This document shows positions 59,101-64,000 of a stretch of DNA of 64,000 nt, in pieces. A program made the translations under genes and the position numbers. The first letter of the stretch is position 1. Each line of letters starts with the position of its first letter. The stretch is from Burhinus oedicnemus (lineage: Eukaryota; Chordata; Aves; Charadriiformes; Burhinidae), in NCBI GenBank assembly GCA_008921705.1, contig VFFE01008476.1:1703-65702 (forward strand). Direction: 5' to 3'. The notes under the pieces are model-generated. The model did no database searches. It was given only the letters and a program-made list of their open reading frames with translations, and was not told the origin of the DNA.

Positions 59101-62100
59101 CTTGTGAAAAGAAGTCAGAACAGTTTTAGCATGTGATGTGAATGGACAGGAGGAAAGACTTCATGGGTAATGTACAGGGGCTGTAAGTTTGCATTTGAAT
59201 TTCCTGCGGTGGAAGCGTGCATCGGCACGGGATTTAATCAAAATCAACAAGACCATGCATAACACACAGTTTGCTACGCAAGCAAGCTTTGAGAAGTAAG
59301 AATAATGATGGCTGAAATACATTTTTATTAAACATAAATCATTTATAAACCCATTTTAGATTTTTATATTGCTCTGTTATTGGTATAATAAATCAATTTT
59401 GTTTAATGGTTATTGAAATTATACATTTAAAACTGTACCTTCACATACATGAGGAAAGAAATTTCTCTTAACATGTGAAACTGTCCATAATATTCTGTTG
59501 CCTTTTTTTTTTTTTTAGTGAGGTAGAAATTGAGGAAATAATCTTAATCTCAATTTAAATTTGCATGTAAAATTTTTATCACTTACTTAAAATGATATTT
59601 ATATTATGAAAATTCAAAAATATTGAAGATTTTTAAAGACATCTTAATTTCATCTTCACCTTTTTCACTGTATTCAATGAAAACTTGAATAACACTGTAA
59701 ATACTGATGAAATAAAGGACTGCTTTCCATTGTACACAATGAAAAGGACTGCTTACTGTCATTTTCATTTCTCTTAATTTCATTTTTTTTGTTTCATGCT
59801 CCAGCATTTAACTTTGTAGCAGTACACGAAGCTCTTGAAATGAATTCATAACCAAGACAGTTTCTAGTTAAAAAAAAAAAGAGAAGAAAAACTCAAATAT
59901 TTTGTGTTGGTGAGGTAAAAAAATCTTTTAGGTAAAAAGATTGAAAAATTAGTTTATCTATGGATTCTGTTTGCAGTTTGTGTACTATTTTGCTGGGCTA
60001 GATTTTTATAAAATACTAAAGGCAGTAAAAATATAAAATCTGAAAAATGAGGTAAATATGGCCATACAATCATTACTGCACATTGTTAAAAAACAAACAA
60101 AAAAAACCCCAACCCAAAAAAACCCAAAACCAACCAAAGAAACAAACATACTTTTTTTTTTTTAATATCATTTACTGCAAATAGCAGAGTTTTATTACTT
60201 GTATAAATATGCTTTTTGAAGTGAACTATAAGGAAGTCAGAATTTATTCCAGGTAACTCACGTTACCTGACCTTTGAGATGAACATACCCTACTTTACAG
60301 GTTCACCGGCAGCAGCTTCTGACAGTTGCTTCTGTGATGACAAAGATACAAATTTTCTTCTTGTTAAACATTGAGGCTTTTCTCGCAAAACTGCTCAGTT
60401 TTACTGCCCTCAGTTCAATGTCCACAAACGCAGGCTGTGGCCTGGCATCATGTTGTATTCATGAAGGTGGCATCAGTTTGCCACATCTAGGTGCCCTTCC
60501 CTCTTTTGCACAGAATTTTTCACGTTTTTAAGACTATCAAGATCTGGAACAGCCAACTTCCGTTCTCATCCTCTCCATTTCTCCAGCAGCTGGTATTTTT
60601 ATCCTTCCCTTAAGATCTGCATCTCAGACCAACCCCCTCCTTCCTCTCTCCTGGTGTGCCCGGTACCTCACACCACAACTGACCCCCAGGGAGCCACTGC
60701 TCATCCAGCAGCCGTGACCTGCCTCCTCCAGGCACTCAAATCTGCTCACCTTTACTCTGCTACAGGCTCAGCCTGGGATCCGCCATGACACCGTCTTTGT
60801 TTCGGTCGAGACGGTCAGTGGCGATCGAAATGCTGTGGGTAGGTGCTTTAACGCCACTTTGGTTGGATGATCCAGCAGTTTGAATTGATGCCCTAGCTCT
60901 CCTTTGGTACCTTTATTCACTTATATAGCGCAGTATTTACTCCCGTATTAATTTACATTCCCTATTATATCTCTAACAGGAACTCTAACCAGTCATTACT
61001 TTATCCATATGTTAAATGTTCATTTTACTGCTATTAGTAGAAACCTATATTCTGCCCAGGCTACATCTCTTAAAGGCTATTTTTGGACATTTCCCAGTTT
61101 TCCTGTCTTCCTCTGTAGAATGTCACCAGAGTGTTCACTAGGCCTTGGATGGACTAAGTACACCCAGATCATTAGACAAATACCAGTTTCCTATCAGTCT
61201 CCCATTTTCATGCTCATTGTTTCATCAGAACGTTTTTAAGCCTTCTGAGCGTTGCTTTAGCCTATCATGTACACAGCTCACTACAGTTTTCTCAGAATAA
61301 TAATCTCCTGTTTTGCAGCCTGATTGGTTTTCATCCAAGTACCGAAACGCTGCTTTTTAGATAAATTTTCCCACCATATTTCATACTTTGATTGCTTCGC
61401 TCAAAGATCACTGCCTTTGACTTCCATGCTTCCATCCTAGTGCTTTTGCTCATACTTTTCCGGCCATTGCACTGGTGGTTTTTGTGTATTCTCCTCCTCC
61501 ATTTTTCTCCATTAGCATCTCCTGGGATTTCTGTTCATGTTCCCTCTATGTGTTTCCTGTAAATCTAGTGTCATCCTTGAACAATCTCATCCATTGACAT
61601 GGACTGTTAAGTGTCTGCCTAGAGGCAGAAGTTAATTACTGTATTGTATGTTATACAAATTAGTATTGTGTCTAAGCATCCCTCCACTTTTAGGATGCTA
61701 TCTGTTGGGAGACATTCCTTGCTTGGTAACAATGGGCAAACTTTCCACTTCAGGCTAAATCTCTGATCAGCAATGTTATGAAAATGAAAATAAAATGTAT
61801 TTATATTTAATGTTATGCCCCTGTGCCTGCTAGTCTGTCACAGGAAAAAAAAGGCATAGTCTATGTTTTGTTCCCTGCTTTCCTTAGAGTTCATTGCAGC
61901 GTATTTGTCTGCTGCCAGCATCCAGGCAGCAGGATTATTATTCCCACTGTGTGGACATTTTCTTTCCTCTGCTGACTAAGAGCCACAAACTTGTCAGAGA
62001 GAAAGTCTGATATATTTGTACCTTTGTCCCTTTAAAATTCATTCATGGCAGGCACTACATGTAGTCAGGCTGGGAAAAACATCTTTCTTTGTAAAGGAAT

Positions 62101-63480
62101 TAGGTGTGTTTCCCAAACAGCGTTTCTAACAGATGATTCCCCATATATTATTCTAGCTCTGGCTGTGGGAATTGCAGGCTTGCAGACAGCTGTGGAATGA
62201 TTATTCATGTTTCGTATCTACAAAGCTGGATGTTTTGTTCCTATTCAGGAACAGCGTGGAAGACCTAGCCCAGGTTAGCTGGGAAATGACTTAAGATTTC
62301 ACTTGACCCGGAGGATCAGTGATCTTTGGAAGGTTTAGGGCCTCCCGAATCAACAAGTGTAAGAAGCAAAGGACAGGTCATGCCCATATGGAAGTCAGTG
62401 ACATAATTTCTTACTGCTTCAGTGGAATCAATTGTACCACCAGCAACTGAGGGAAAAAAACCCCCTAAAACGCCATAATAATTTTCTTACCGGGACTGGA
62501 ACATTTGAATGTTTCCATTTTTAAGTTGAAGAAAGTTTTACTCCAATCTTTTATCTGGTCTTCTGTTTTGGTGCTGGTGTAAACATCAGGCTTCATAATA
62601 TTTTTCCTTTTATATATGTACATACTTTCTTTACATATTTTCCAAAATTATGGCTATTGTAGCAGCTTTTACAAATGAAACTGAAGAAGGCGTGCTGATG
62701 CCCTTACAGGAAGAGAATTAAGTTTACTCTCTCTCCCCTTCTGGTCCAATAATCATTGATTTATAAAATGTGGAGCAGATCCCACAGGACTCTAGAATAT
62801 TCAGTAGCTTGGTAAATATGCAGTGATCTAGGATATGGTTCAAATATTTGCTCCACATCATGCAAGCAAGCATCATTTAAACTAAGATCTCTTTTTTAAT
62901 GCCTGTTTGCCTGTTGGCTTCTCTCATTTTCGTTATCAAGATGAGAAAACTGTGCTTGGGCTACTAAAGCACATCACCTGGGCAAAGCAAGGAAATCAAG
63001 ACAGAAGATGATAATGTACCCTCATGAGCCAATCTAATCTGAATATTAAATACGCTTTGTAAAGAGGAAGCTTGGTTTGATTTTTAGCTGGTTAAAAGGT
63101 AAACTCTGAGTGCTCCCTCACATCAGTAAGTGTGGTAAGACTAAGGATTTTGTTTTAAGGAATTGTTCTGTGACCTAAGATTAATGTTAATAGTAGAGGT
63201 GCTAATGTGTTTGTTTATCAGAAACTGTAAGAAAAGTGGAAACATCGCTACGTTGTGCCTCACCTTTCTTTGTTACAGGTCAAGCAAAAGATCGTGTCAC
63301 CAAAGAAAAGCCTGCTCTTGACCAGAAGGTGTACCTAAGATACTCTATGGTTTAAGCTGAAATGGTACATTTTTCGTGCAGATGTGGACACCTTCCTACG
63401 CCTGACTTCAGCCAGCCACCTACATCCCACCGTGACCTCTCTTTATAGGTGAAATCGTGTTGGTTCAGGAGCGTTACATG
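56111..63480. other. AT-rich DNA, no gene confirmed
   Basis: The longest frame that is neither repeat nor CR1 lies on the minus strand at 57627-58049 (140 codons), with another frame overlapping it at 57871-58077. Neither shows a known domain. An A/C-rich low-complexity patch of aaacc/aacaa words lies at 60089-60150. A short segment after a good acceptor (tctttgttacag, from 63280) is open for 16 codons but has a weak donor. Confidence 0.4.
60089..60150. repeat. A/C-rich low-complexity (AAACC-like)
   Basis: Runs of aaacaaacaaaaaaaacccc and aacccaaaaaaacccaaaac; simple low-complexity sequence. Confidence 0.8.
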
Positions 63481-64000
63481 ACAGAGGAAGGCCGGGCGGA
63501 TGACCTTTGTCGCCCCAACCCCTCTTAACGCCCGCGAAGCTGCGAGTAAGCGCCTGGCCAGCACCCGCTGTGTGCCAGGGCCAAATCCATTCACATGCCC
63601 CAGGAAGGGCCTTCACCTCCATGTGGACGCAAGTGAAGCTAAGAGGATCCCTGCAGCCGCAGGGAGGCTTCGATATTTATTTATTTAGGCTACGGAAGTT
63701 TGCGTGGTTATTTAGGCAAGGAAAAAAATTAATCTCAGGAAGGAAAACGGAGAGTGGCGGAGGCGCCAGGGTGCGCCTTCCCTGACGTCCCGTCCCCCGC
63801 TGGACGCCGACCTCGCTCGAGGTGCGGGTCTGCAGCGGCGAGCGCCGTTTTCCACGGACACGGAGCGGGGAGACCTCAGCGTGTACACGCGGGGAGAGCC
63901 CCCTCCGCCCCCCGCACCGTCACCCCTGCACCTACGTTTAAACCGACCGCCGCAGCCGTTTCCCCCCTCGTCCCGAGGCGCCAGGGCCGGCTGCGCTTCC
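63481..64000. promoter_or_regulatory. Left edge of a CpG island, probable promoter region
   Basis: CpG dinucleotides become frequent from about 63.5 kb and dense from 63.78 kb to the right edge (for example gacgccgacctcgctcgagg, gcggcgagcgccgttt). In vertebrates SEL1L2 and MACROD2 are arranged head-to-head just here, so this is likely the upstream side of the MACROD2 promoter. No coding exon of MACROD2 is in the window, and the assignment rests on gene order only. Confidence 0.5.

Overview
This is vertebrate nuclear DNA from a bird. The evidence is several CR1 LINE copies of avian type (antisense 3' ends opening with agaatcacaga/tagaatcataga, and a reverse transcriptase ORF), together with a split gene that reads as NDUFAF5 with all eleven coding exons in order. 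The expected vertebrate gene order is ESF1 (leftward), NDUFAF5 (rightward), SEL1L2 (leftward), MACROD2 (rightward), and the window fits it.

Layout. Positions 1-3.2 kb are a T/G-rich degenerate pentanucleotide satellite that also carries a higher-order duplication of about 1.92 kb. Positions 3.2-3.98 kb are a GC-richer minisatellite with a unit of about 30 bp. Positions 3.98-5.8 kb hold the 3' part of an endogenous retrovirus in minus orientation: a complete LTR, a polypurine tract and a decayed env 3' half. It stops at a compact CpG promoter with ETS, CCAAT and NRF1 motifs. NDUFAF5 runs from 5,927 to 12,613 (348 codons, apparently intact), with one GC-AG intron and an intronic CR1 fragment.

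Positions 13-63 kb are mostly AT-rich noncoding DNA with CR1 pieces. Five short minus-strand segments between 28.1 and 37.4 kb resemble successive SEL1L2 exons in the correct order and orientation, but they carry stops, frameshifts and lost codons. I read them as a decayed SEL1L2 (unitary pseudogene). Two well-spliced plus-strand exons at 20.2-20.8 kb form a 60-codon open frame that I could not assign. The last ~500 bp turn CpG-rich and are probably the upstream edge of another promoter (MACROD2 by synteny).

Functionally, only one protein-coding gene can be supported with confidence: NDUFAF5, a mitochondrial assembly factor of respiratory complex I. Most other open frames in the window come from tandem repeats, CR1 or chance.
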